Source: JAQBDA01 sp964525785
Lineage (GTDB): Bacteria; Chloroflexota; Anaerolineae; Anaerolineales; UBA4823
Length of the DNA stretch: 40,527 nt
Direction: 5' to 3'
Assembly: GCA_964525785.1 (NCBI GenBank)
Contig: CAZGIX010000014.1
Location: 1-40,527, forward strand
Shown here: positions 1-7,303 of the stretch, in pieces
How the letters are laid out: each line of letters begins with the position of its first letter
Numbering within the stretch: the stretch's first letter is position 1
Notes under the pieces: model-generated
Told to the model about the DNA's origin: nothing
The model's input: the letters and a program-made list of their open reading frames with translations, nothing else
The model's database searches: none
Program-made: the position numbers and the translations under genes

Positions 1-77
1 CGGGGCGTAGCGCAGTCCGGTAGCGCACCGCGTTTGGGACGCGGGGGCCGGCGGTTCGAGTCCGCCCGCCCCGACCA
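1..77 (+). tRNA. tRNA-Pro (anticodon TGG)
   Basis: The sequence folds as a complete cloverleaf. The acceptor stem pairs bases 1-7 with 67-73 without mismatch. The anticodon stem pairs 28-32 with 40-44 around the loop TTTGGGA, giving anticodon TGG at 35-37, which reads proline CCN codons. The T arm carries GGTTCGAGTCC. Base 74 is the discriminator A and the CCA end is encoded at 75-77. The gene begins at the first base of the window, so its promoter is not visible. Confidence 0.97.
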
Positions 78-83
78 GGTGGG

Positions 84-125
84 AAGCGTATTGCGTAATC
101 CAAGAGGTAACCGCAGTACGCTTTT
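84..125 (+). terminator. Rho-independent terminator of tRNA-Pro
   Basis: AGCGTA (85-90) pairs with TACGCT (117-122). The stem continues through a T-G wobble into TGCG/CGCA (92-95 with 112-115), giving about 11 pairs around a 16-base loop. It is followed by TTTT at 122-125. It lies 7 bases after the CCA end of the tRNA, as expected for its terminator. Confidence 0.75.
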
Positions 126-163
126 GCCTTAATTAGGGCGTTGATCATTTTGGGCTGCCTTAA

Positions 164-187
164 AGGACTGGCAGCGCTGCCGGTCCT
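164..187 (+). other. Hairpin in the leader of the 103-residue protein gene
   Basis: AGGACTGGC (164-172) pairs with GCCGGTCCT (179-187) with one T-G wobble; the loop AGCGCT is itself self-complementary. It ends about 50 bases before the start codon at 239. A run of five T occurs near 201 but is not adjacent to the stem, so a terminator or attenuator role is uncertain. Confidence 0.4.
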
Positions 188-238
188 GACCGAACGGCTT
201 TTTGACAATCGGGGTGGGTGGAGTCAGGAGATAAATTC

Positions 239-550
239 ATGGCCAAGATCAAATTTGACGGCGTTATCGAAGCGGTTCATTATAAGCCGAACGGCGAAGT
301 GGATTGGGTACGGGCTTACCAGCGCCGCGGAGCGACGTTCAGCGACTATGTGCTTGTGAAACGGGAGGCATTGGTTGAAGCGTTGAAACAGGGTAAGCGC
401 TATATGGCAGGGAAAAGAATTCGCTTCAAAGCCAGTACATTTGAGGTTTCCGGACCGCTCAAAGTAATCCCGGCGGGGGGCAAGGATGTACTTGTTGTTG
501 GAGAGACTCACACTGAACGGGACCATCTGGCTGGTGTGCCTGTCATCTGA
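239..550 (+). CDS. Conserved-looking small protein of unknown function (103 aa)
   Basis: I do not recognise a named family. The product is a 103-residue soluble protein, basic in its first two thirds, with no signal peptide, membrane segment or cysteine. ATG 239 is chosen because an AGGAG ribosome binding site sits at 226-230, 8 bases upstream; the frame remains open upstream to 218 but without a ribosome site. The middle, around residues 25-75 (motifs VRAYQRRG and YMAGKRIRF), looks like a compact beta-rich fold, but this is impression only. It stands alone between tRNA-Pro and the NERD-like gene and has a hairpin in its leader. Good codon structure and ribosome site make it a real gene; its role is unknown. 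Confidence 0.75.
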   Translation: MAKIKFDGVIEAVHYKPNGEVDWVRAYQRRGATFSDYVLVKREALVEALKQGKRYMAGKRIRFKASTFEVSGPLKVIPAGGKDVLVVGETHTERDHLAGVPVI

Positions 551-624
551 AATCGTGAGGTTAATTCTAATCCCTTCGTCCTCGCATTTCTATTAGGTAT
601 GCACGCCGGATCGAGTATCTGGCT

Positions 625-630
625 TATAAT
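625..630 (+). promoter_or_regulatory. Candidate -10 box (TATAAT)
   Basis: A perfect TATAAT lies at 625-630, about 140 bases before the start of the NERD-like gene. No convincing -35 hexamer lies 16-18 bases upstream and there is no TGn extension, so this is a weak call. The intervening leader (631-770) contains a possible stem GCTGG/CCAGC (711-715 with 727-731) and a small ACCG/CGGT hairpin (738-749) followed by T residues. Confidence 0.35.
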
Positions 631-770
631 CTAAATAGTGTCGATGCCATTTTATCATTTGAAAAGGGTGAACGCGCTACGGCGGTCCCCAGGAGCCTTA
701 TCAAACTGGCGCTGGTGAGGATACTCCCAGCAGTGCCACCGGTTGCGGTTTTGCATTGCTCGAGGTGTGT

Positions 771-1610
771 ATGAAGATTATCGACAGTAACGTCGTGGCT
801 GAAACTGTCCACTCTTCGAAATCCCTGGACGATTGGCTGAACTCACTGAAGATCGGTCGCAGCTCATCCCAGGATCTAGAGGCACAGGGGGTCGTCCTGG
901 CGGTTTTTCAGAGGATGATGGACAACAAGCATTACCTGCTGCGTGATGTGCTGCTGGAGGGGCTGGAGATGCCGATCCCGATGACATTAGTGGGGCCGAG
1001 TGGGATTTGGGTCATCTACCCAAGCGGTTTACGCGGTGTCTACCGGGCGAAAGGCGATGCCTGGGAGAAAATCGACGACCGGCAGCATGCTTATGTGCCT
1101 ACCGGTGAGAACCTGCTGACGCGGACATCCATCATGGCATCGACGGTTAAATCCCACCTGGCAGAGCGCGGAATACGCGTCCCTGAAGTGGAGGGCGTGG
1201 TGGTATTCACCAATACAGGCATCCATGTCGAGACGGTGCGACCGCTCATCCGCGTGGTATTGGTGGATGCATTGGAACGGTTCGCATCCGGCATCCTGCA
1301 AGGTCGCATTACGTACGACCCCGATCAGACTCAAAATATCGTCGATGCGCTGGTCAGCGCCACAGACGAGTTGTCTGAAGATGACGAATCCCAGGTGGGC
1401 GCGGCGGGTGATGATCAGGCATCTGCGGATTCGGCGTTCCATAAGACGGTAAAGGCCGGATCCGAAAGGCTGGATCGGATCGATAATGCCTTCTCTAAAC
1501 TGGAAAAAGCTCCATTCAACTCACGCCAATGGATCATATTGGGCATCCTGATGCTGATCAATATCCTGATCCTGGTCGGATTTGTTCTCTATATTCTGTT
1601 CGTCAATTAA
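771..1610 (+). CDS. NERD-like domain protein with C-terminal membrane anchor, probably catalytically inactive
   Basis: The product has 279 residues. Residues about 56-165 resemble the nuclease-related (NERD) domain, most clearly the VGPSGIWVI core at 74-82. In active NERD domains a D comes just before this strand and an E-x-K just after it. Here the matching positions read P70 and Y83-P84-S85, so the usual acidic and lysine residues are absent. After an acidic linker (about 195-225) the protein ends in one hydrophobic segment, about 253-277, with only a couple of residues beyond it, as in a tail-anchored protein. ATG 771 follows GAGG at 762-765; the frame is open from a TTG at 756 but that start has no better ribosome site. 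The next gene begins 20 bases downstream, so the two are probably co-transcribed. The NERD assignment is by motif only and is moderately sure. Confidence 0.7.
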   Translation: MKIIDSNVVAETVHSSKSLDDWLNSLKIGRSSSQDLEAQGVVLAVFQRMMDNKHYLLRDVLLEGLEMPIPMTLVGPSGIWVIYPSGLRGVYRAKGDAWEKIDDRQHAYVPTGENLLTRTSIMASTVKSHLAERGIRVPEVEGVVVFTNTGIHVETVRPLIRVVLVDALERFASGILQGRITYDPDQTQNIVDALVSATDELSEDDESQVGAAGDDQASADSAFHKTVKAGSERLDRIDNAFSKLEKAPFNSRQWIILGILMLINILILVGFVLYILFVN

Positions 1611-1630
1611 CCAAAGTGCGGGGTTAACGG

Positions 1631-2368
1631 TTGGATCCCATCTCCCTATCCATCATTATCCCCGTTTACAACGAGGAACGGCGCTTGCCAAAAACGCTGG
1701 AACTGGTAAACTCGTTCCTGAATGACCAGCCCTACTCGTCAGAAGTCATTATCGTAGAAAACGGAAGCCAGGATCGCACGCCCCAAATCGCGGAAGAATA
1801 TGCTCGGAGGTCTGCTAACCTGCGCGTGTTGAAAACCGGCAGGCGCGGTAAGGGACTGGCGGTGCAGCGAGGCATGCTGGCGGCGCAGGGTGAATACCGG
1901 TTTATGTGCGACGCTGATTTCTCCATGCCGGTTACAGAGATCAATCGATTCTTACCCCCGATCTTACAGGATTATGACATCGCCATCGCGTCCCGGGAGG
2001 CGCCGGGTGCAGTGCGATATAACGAGCCAGCCTACCGCCATATCGTCGGGAGGATCTTCAATACGCTGATCCGGCTGACCACTTTACCTGGACTGCATGA
2101 TACTCAGTGCGGATTCAAATGCTTTCATGGCCCTATAGCGGATGAACTGTTCCGCTTACAAACCATCACAGGATGGTCGTTTGATGTGGAGGTGCTGTAT
2201 ATAGCACGCCGCCGTGGCTACCGGATTGTGGAACTGCCCATCCCATGGTATTTCAACCCTGAGAGCAAGATCAGCGTCTTGCGGGATTCAACGCGCATGG
2301 CCCTGGATTTGCTGAAGATCCAGATCAACAGCCGGGACGGGATCTATAATGGCGCACACACCGGTTAA
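1631..2368 (+). CDS. Family 2 glycosyltransferase (dolichyl/polyprenyl-phosphate glucosyl- or mannosyltransferase type)
   Basis: The 245-residue GT-A protein begins with SIIIPVYNEERRLPKTLE near residue 7, followed by the nucleotide-binding strand VIIVENGSQDRT and the metal-binding D-x-D as CDADFS near residue 96. GFKCFHG and the WSFDVEVLYIARRRGYRI segment are typical of the DPM1/ALG5-like branch, which transfers a sugar from a nucleotide donor to a polyprenyl phosphate at the inner membrane face. No membrane segment is visible, so it would be peripheral. The only good start is TTG 1631, preceded by a G-rich stretch. It overlaps the start of rnhB by 20 bases, which suggests coupled translation. 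Substrate specificity cannot be read from the sequence. Confidence 0.88.
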   Translation: MDPISLSIIIPVYNEERRLPKTLELVNSFLNDQPYSSEVIIVENGSQDRTPQIAEEYARRSANLRVLKTGRRGKGLAVQRGMLAAQGEYRFMCDADFSMPVTEINRFLPPILQDYDIAIASREAPGAVRYNEPAYRHIVGRIFNTLIRLTTLPGLHDTQCGFKCFHGPIADELFRLQTITGWSFDVEVLYIARRRGYRIVELPIPWYFNPESKISVLRDSTRMALDLLKIQINSRDGIYNGAHTG

Positions 2369-2999
2369 GGTTGGCGCCGGTCTCTTACCCGCGTTCCCGG
2401 ATTTTAGTTTTGAGATCAAGTTGTGGAGTTCCGGCTTACGATACATCGCCGGGGTGGACGAGGCCGGGCGTGGGGCGCTGGCAGGGCCGGTCGCGGCGGC
2501 TGCGCTGGTCTTTCCACCCGACCCTTCTCTGATAACGGCTCTGCAGGGCGTCAATGACTCCAAGCTGATGAAGCCTGCAGAACGCGCCGCCTGGGCGGCG
2601 CCGCTGCGGGAGATAGCGGTTACCTGGGGAGTTGGATTCGCATCCAACCAGGAGATAGATCGCCTGGGGATCGTTCCTGCCACCCGATTAGCCGCGGTGC
2701 GCGCCCTCGAGCAGTTGTCGTACGTCCCCGAACATATCCTGGTTGACTACATCGACCTTCCGGAAGCGGGCATAGCTTACACATCGATCATAAAAGGGGA
2801 CAGGCGCTCACTTAGCATTGCTGCGGCATCCATCCTGGCGAAAACGGCGCGCGATGAGCTGTTATACGCCCTGGATGACCAATACCCCGGTTTTGGCTTT
2901 GCAGCACATAAAGGCTATGGGACGGCAAAGCACAAGTCGGCGCTGGAGAGCCTGGGCTACTCCCCTGTGCACCGGTTGAGCTTCCATTTTAAGAAATAA
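2349..2999 (+). CDS. rnhB: Ribonuclease HII
   Basis: RNase HII cleaves RNA in RNA-DNA hybrids and incises at single ribonucleotides in DNA. The 216-residue product has the family signature GVDEAGRGALAGPV with catalytic D37 and E38, then NDSK, the third acidic residue in ILVDYID, IIKGDRRSLSIAAASI, and the fourth in AKTARDE. The C-terminal half shows the AHKGYGT and SPVHRLSF motifs. Length is normal. A 30-residue N-terminal extension precedes the catalytic core; ATG 2349 is used, inside the end of the glycosyltransferase gene. It ends 12 bases before the convergent stop of the membrane protein gene on the other strand, with no obvious terminator between. Confidence 0.97.
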   Translation: MAHTPVKVGAGLLPAFPDFSFEIKLWSSGLRYIAGVDEAGRGALAGPVAAAALVFPPDPSLITALQGVNDSKLMKPAERAAWAAPLREIAVTWGVGFASNQEIDRLGIVPATRLAAVRALEQLSYVPEHILVDYIDLPEAGIAYTSIIKGDRRSLSIAAASILAKTARDELLYALDDQYPGFGFAAHKGYGTAKHKSALESLGYSPVHRLSFHFKK

Positions 3000-3011
3000 C
3001 AGACGGGTGGT

Positions 3012-3620
3012 TTATCGAATCCGGCGGGCGGCGGTCTTCCTGTGTGCTTCGACTTGCATCCACGCGCCGAGGAACGAATCTATCTCAGTACTCAAATCCA
3101 TCCAATTCGGTACAACCAGGACAAAGCCTTTTGCCTGGGGGGAGAACATCTGTGGGGCAAGGAAGAATCGCAGGAGAAGCGGTGACATGGGATATGAAGT
3201 CAGCTCGACGACGACTGCTGTCTTAGGATAGAACGGCTCTAAGAATCTGCGCTGCGCCCAACTGGCTTCTTGAGGCGGGAAGAGCTGTTGGAATCCAGTC
3301 GGATGCACGCTGCGGATGCGTTTAAATGATATGTTCAGGCGCAGAAAGGGAGTGACCAGGCGAAGATGATCGCGGCGCGGCTGTACATAGGCAACGGAGC
3401 GGCAGAGGAAAGCAAAAGCCGCGAAACCCAGGCAGATAACAGCACCTGCCAGCAGCCAAAAGTCATTTTCTATTTTGATCAGGGGTGTTTCACCATACCA
3501 TGCCCAGAACCAGACAAACCCGAGGAGCAAGCCAAGTATCAGAGTAGAGCTCCACAAGCGGTCCATTAATCGCTTGTAGATCACCAAAGGGTATCTATTG
3601 CCGGATTTGCGGGTTGCCAT
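3012..3620 (-). CDS. Small membrane protein of unknown function (202 aa), PH-like cytoplasmic part
   Basis: There are two hydrophobic segments near the N-terminus (about residues 24-44 and 55-74) forming a hairpin, followed by a soluble part from about 78. That part begins YVQPRRDHLRLVTPFLRLNISFKRIRSV, which reads like the first strands of a bacterial PH-type domain, followed by a Pro-rich and basic C-terminus. I do not know its function. The start ATG 3620 has GAGGAA just upstream. It is the last gene of a co-directional minus-strand run and follows the histidine kinase by 64 bases, so it may be co-transcribed with it. Confidence 0.75.
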   Translation of the reverse strand: MATRKSGNRYPLVIYKRLMDRLWSSTLILGLLLGFVWFWAWYGETPLIKIENDFWLLAGAVICLGFAAFAFLCRSVAYVQPRRDHLRLVTPFLRLNISFKRIRSVHPTGFQQLFPPQEASWAQRRFLEPFYPKTAVVVELTSYPMSPLLLRFFLAPQMFSPQAKGFVLVVPNWMDLSTEIDSFLGAWMQVEAHRKTAARRIR

Positions 3621-3684
3621 GGCTGTTCCTCATACTATCGTCAGTCTTTTGACGCGGCCTGCAAAACGGCTCATAAGCGGACAT

Positions 3685-4572
3685 TCAGTCAGGAGCGGAA
3701 GGCAGGGAAAACCAGAAAGTGCTACCCTCACCAGTTGCACTTCGCATGCCAATATCGCCGCCCATACTGTACACCAGCCGGGATGATACGTATAAGCTTA
3801 ATCCCCACCCATTCTGCTCGCGCACGAAGGGATCGTCCGAGCGGAAGAAGGGAGTGAACAGCCGGTCCTGTTCTTCGGTTTTGACGCCGATGCCGTTGTC
3901 GGTAATTTCAACGGTGATCATACGATCATTGAAAGAAGCCGCCACGCATATCTCCCCACCAGGCGGGGTGTACATGATGGCATTGCGGATCAAAGAATTC
4001 AGCACCTGGGAAAGCCGAGAGGCATCGGCGGCGATTGACGGCAAGCCAGGCTGGATCTTTGTGGGCGCAGATAAACGCTTCTCATGCAGGCTGGGCTGCA
4101 GATCTCCCATGACTTTATCTACCACAGCTTCGAACGACACGGCGCTGATATCCAGCTTCAATCGCCCGCTTTCTATGCGAGCGATATCCGAGAGATCGGA
4201 TACCAGTGCCGCCATGCGGTCAACGTTGTTGTGGATCACTCCCAGAAAGCTTACCTGCTGCTCGGTAACCGGGCCAGCGACTCCCTGACTGATCAAGCTA
4301 GCGTAGCCTTTGATGGATGTCATGGGCACGCGCAGCTCGTGGGTCATCACAGAGATGAACCTGGCTCGATCCAGGGTGGTTTCCTGCAGCTTATGCTCCA
4401 TTTGCCCCTCGTACGCAGCGATCTGCTCAGACAGGGAATCGAGCGCCAGGACGGCTTGCTCCAGATGCGGATCGATCTCTCCTGAGGGTGCAGAGTCCTG
4501 CAGGGAGCCCAAATGGTCGCGCAGGGCTGATAAGAGGGATTGGATGGACTGCTGCGATGCTGGTTTGCTCAT
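3685..4572 (-). CDS. Soluble sensor histidine kinase (HisKA-HATPase)
   Basis: The 295-residue product has no membrane segment. An N-terminal helical region (1-60, probably a coiled coil) leads into the dimerisation and phosphoacceptor domain with the H-box MTHELRVPM, phosphorylatable His78. The ATPase domain shows the N-box (NSLIRNAIMYTPP), G1 (DNGIG), F-box (FTPFFR) and G2 (GWGLSLYV). All kinase motifs look intact. There is no recognisable sensor domain and no response regulator in the window, so its signal and partner are unknown. Its ATG overlaps the stop of the upstream endonuclease III-like gene (ATGA), implying coupled translation with a DNA repair gene. Confidence 0.92.
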   Translation of the reverse strand: MSKPASQQSIQSLLSALRDHLGSLQDSAPSGEIDPHLEQAVLALDSLSEQIAAYEGQMEHKLQETTLDRARFISVMTHELRVPMTSIKGYASLISQGVAGPVTEQQVSFLGVIHNNVDRMAALVSDLSDIARIESGRLKLDISAVSFEAVVDKVMGDLQPSLHEKRLSAPTKIQPGLPSIAADASRLSQVLNSLIRNAIMYTPPGGEICVAASFNDRMITVEITDNGIGVKTEEQDRLFTPFFRSDDPFVREQNGWGLSLYVSSRLVYSMGGDIGMRSATGEGSTFWFSLPSAPD

Positions 4573-5273
4573 GGCTGGCTTGATCCGGATTGATAGACAG
4601 AAGCGTAGTAATCACAGTATTCTTTGACGAAACACTGCGGGCAGTTGGGACGGCGGGCATGGCATATCTCCCGTCCCAGGCGGATGAAGTTGAGGTGGGC
4701 TGGATAGTAGGCTTCCGGCGGCAACAGCTTTGCCAGGTGCTCGTGAGCCTGCTCTACGCTCATCTTATCTGGGCGTAAGCCCAGGCGCCCGGTCACACGG
4801 TAGATGTGCGTATCTACCGGAAAGGCTGGCTTATCCAGCGAGAACTGCAGCACAATAGCAGCCGTTTTGGGACCCACGCCATGAAACTTCAGCAGCCACT
4901 GCCTGGCTTCGTCTGGCGGTAGACCGCGCAAGAAGTCCAAATTCAAGCTTCCAACTTCGGCGGTAATCTGGCGCAGGACGGCCTGGATGCGCGGCCCTTT
5001 TTGATTTGCCAATCCAGCCGTGCGGATGGCATCGATAACTGCCTGGGTGGGAGCATCGCGCACGGCTTCCCAGGTGGGGAATTTGTCCCGCAAAGCCCGG
5101 TAAGCGCGGTCGCGATTGGTGTCATTCGTGTTTTGAGAGAGAATGGTGGAGACCAGCTCGTCCAGCGGTAGAAGCGGAGAGCGCCACTCGGGATAGCCGT
5201 ATTTATCCAGAAGTGCCTGGTGAACCATCAGAGCGCGCTGCGAAAGATCCATGTCGGGTACAAATTTTCCCAT
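4569..5273 (-). CDS. nth: Endonuclease III-like DNA glycosylase with [4Fe-4S] cluster
   Basis: This HhH-GPD DNA glycosylase probably removes oxidised pyrimidines. The 234-residue product carries the helix-hairpin-helix LLKFHGVGPKTA with the catalytic Lys, followed by the catalytic Asp in FPVDTHIYRV. The C-terminal cluster motif C-x6-C-x2-C-x5-C (CHARRPNCPQC then EYC) is intact. LSQNTNDTNRDRAY near the N-terminus is the usual substrate-pocket helix. ATG 5273 is chosen because it overlaps the asparaginase-like stop as TAATG; an in-frame ATG at 5294 is also open. The 3' end overlaps the histidine kinase start by 4 bases. It could act on another lesion class, since the family is broad. Confidence 0.93.
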   Translation of the reverse strand: MGKFVPDMDLSQRALMVHQALLDKYGYPEWRSPLLPLDELVSTILSQNTNDTNRDRAYRALRDKFPTWEAVRDAPTQAVIDAIRTAGLANQKGPRIQAVLRQITAEVGSLNLDFLRGLPPDEARQWLLKFHGVGPKTAAIVLQFSLDKPAFPVDTHIYRVTGRLGLRPDKMSVEQAHEHLAKLLPPEAYYPAHLNFIRLGREICHARRPNCPQCFVKEYCDYYASVYQSGSSQP

Positions 5274-6355
5274 TAGTGCTGGAGCTCGAAGCACGGGCGA
5301 CCCTGCCCAACCAGGAGCTTGCGCCAGTTGTAGAGCGAGAATTCCGGGCCATAGCTGGTAAGGGCATCTGACATTTCCGGGGTCAATACGCCAAGCTGGC
5401 GCAGGATCTCTAGGGCGACAGCCGGTCGTACGAGACCCATCGCCTCGCCTGCATAGCGGGCCTTGAGGTCGCCATCGGATATTTTGTAGGCGATCCCCAG
5501 CCCGGGCGAGCCGGGTGAATATACTCCGGGCATCAATCCGATGACCTGGTAGCCTTCGGCGCCGGCTTTGGCGAGCATGCGCCCCTGCGCGGCTGTCATC
5601 AGGTGGGTATCAAAGCTGTTCGGTCCGCCGACCATGTCGGGGTAAGCCAGCATTGCTTGAGTGATCGTATGGCAAGCGGCAAGCCGCGATCTTGTAAATC
5701 GCGGCAGGGCATTTTCTGGATCGCACAGCCGGGCAACTGCCAGGGCAGCGTTGTAGAGGGGCGTGGCGAAATTGGGCGCTGAACAGCCATCAATCCCGAC
5801 GGCGATGCGCTCCGGCGGCAGACCGCACAGCTCAGAAATGGCGCTGTGGATCTTGACCTGTACGGGATGCTCTGGATCAATATAGTTCGAGGTGGGCAAG
5901 TTGAGCATGCGCGCAAATGCCAGCATGCCGGTGTGCTTCCCGGAGCAGTTGTGCCGGTTGGGAGTCAGCTTCTCGCCGCGCTGGCGCAGGGCAGTGTCAG
6001 TTGGTTTGTGGCTCAGCGGATGGATACCGCACAACAGGTCGCTTTCAGCGACGCCCGTCTTTTCCTGGATGCTTTTGACCACTTCGACATGCTCATCGGT
6101 GCCGGCATGCGAGGCGCATATCAGGGCGATCTCACGCAAGGTCAGATGGAAATGGGTTTGCCCTCCCTCTTCGATGAACGGGAGTGCCTGGAGAGGCTTG
6201 GCTGACGAGCGCATATAGGTAACCGCGTAGGGATCTCCATAGGAAGCGATGATCTGTCCTTGCCCATCGACGACCGCCACAGCGCCGTAATGGACAGATT
6301 CAACGATCCGCGCGCGGGTGAGTTCAAAGAGCGGGCTGTAGGGAGAGGGGGGCAT
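5273..6355 (-). CDS. Asparaginase II family protein
   Basis: The sequence matches the asparaginase II family (the Rhizobium etli AnsA-like group, distinct from the AnsA/AnsB family of E. coli). Characteristic stretches are RSSAKPLQALP, ICASHAGTDEHV, NCSGKHTGMLAFA, GIDGCSAPNFATPL and PDMVGGPNSFDT. The product is about 360 residues with no signal peptide, so it would act in the cytoplasm, converting L-asparagine to aspartate and ammonia. ATG 6355 is used; a TTG at 6376 in the same frame is possible and neither has a strong ribosome site. Its stop overlaps the nth start by one base. Family assignment is confident; substrate is inferred. Confidence 0.9.
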   Translation of the reverse strand: MPPSPYSPLFELTRARIVESVHYGAVAVVDGQGQIIASYGDPYAVTYMRSSAKPLQALPFIEEGGQTHFHLTLREIALICASHAGTDEHVEVVKSIQEKTGVAESDLLCGIHPLSHKPTDTALRQRGEKLTPNRHNCSGKHTGMLAFARMLNLPTSNYIDPEHPVQVKIHSAISELCGLPPERIAVGIDGCSAPNFATPLYNAALAVARLCDPENALPRFTRSRLAACHTITQAMLAYPDMVGGPNSFDTHLMTAAQGRMLAKAGAEGYQVIGLMPGVYSPGSPGLGIAYKISDGDLKARYAGEAMGLVRPAVALEILRQLGVLTPEMSDALTSYGPEFSLYNWRKLLVGQGRPCFELQH

Positions 6356-6407
6356 TTTGTCTTTTTGATAGATCAAATGGCGAGATCAATTTGGAATGGC
6401 TTGCGCT

Positions 6408-7283
6408 TCATTCCGGGATATCTTCTAAATCGATCGATTCGATTGTGGATTGAGGATGGTACTGGCGGCTATAATATTGGTACAGCCCGGCGCGCAAGCG
6501 CTGGGCATATTTTTCATTGAGGGAGGGTGGAAAATTGATCTCTGCCAGCAAGCGTGGGATCAAGGTCTCAGTCATCTCAGGGGAGGCGTTTTTTGCCGCC
6601 AGCCGCTCTACCTGCCGGGCAATTTTCTTCAACAGGGCTGCCTGAGAGCGGATCATTTCCCGCTCCACCGGACCGCCGCGCCCGCTCACGATCACATAAT
6701 TCTTGTATGACTTAGACAAATGGTCAAGAGACTCCAGCCATTGCGCCAGATCCGCGCTGGCAAGGAAGGGCGGTTGGTCGGGGACGAGCAGATCGCCGAC
6801 AAACACAATCTGCTCTTCAGGAATGATGACCCAGGTGGCGCCAGGGGCGGGTCCGGGGTGGTGTTCCAGGAGCACCTGCGGACCTCCCCAGTACAGGAGC
6901 ATATGATCGGTAAATGTAATATCCGGAGATGCCCAGCGGGTGCCAATGGCATCGTTATAGTGCTCCCAGTCGGCCCCGCTTTCCAGGTTCGGTCCTTTGA
7001 AAATCACGGGACGATTGCGAAATGCCTGAGCAGTATTTTCGTGAGAGAGCACAGTGCATTCCATGGAGCGCACACCCAGGGTGCGGTCGAGGTGAGCGTC
7101 GAGGGAGATCATCAAGCGATTGGTCCCGCTGCGCAGACTCAATAATGTAGACCGCCAGGAGCGGGCATCCTCGGGGCGCAGGGGAGCATCGATCAGGATG
7201 GTGCCGTGGGAAAACACGAGCGCGCCCAGGGTCACTCCCAAGTATGTATCCTCGTAATAAATACCGTGTTTAATCTGGTGCAT
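6408..7283 (-). CDS. Metallo-beta-lactamase-fold protein with a degenerate metal site
   Basis: The 291-residue product follows the metallo-beta-lactamase fold: N-terminal strands ending ILIDAP (29-34), a central segment ISLDAHLDRTLG, then HHPGPAPGATWVIIPEEQIVFVGDLLV, and SGRGGPVE. Compared with the family, the HxHxDH motif reads D62-A-H64-L-D66-R67, the PGHTPG histidine is Pro145, and the last histidine is Arg202; D164 in the VGD motif is kept. At least four of the usual zinc ligands are therefore missing. It may bind one metal, none, or serve a non-hydrolytic role. The C-terminal third (about 215-291) is helical and unlike common family members. It lies 20 bases downstream of the large histidine kinase. 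Confidence 0.82.
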   Translation of the reverse strand: MHQIKHGIYYEDTYLGVTLGALVFSHGTILIDAPLRPEDARSWRSTLLSLRSGTNRLMISLDAHLDRTLGVRSMECTVLSHENTAQAFRNRPVIFKGPNLESGADWEHYNDAIGTRWASPDITFTDHMLLYWGGPQVLLEHHPGPAPGATWVIIPEEQIVFVGDLLVPDQPPFLASADLAQWLESLDHLSKSYKNYVIVSGRGGPVEREMIRSQAALLKKIARQVERLAAKNASPEMTETLIPRLLAEINFPPSLNEKYAQRLRAGLYQYYSRQYHPQSTIESIDLEDIPE

Positions 7284-7303
7284 ACGCGAAACAGGCTGAG
7301 CGG

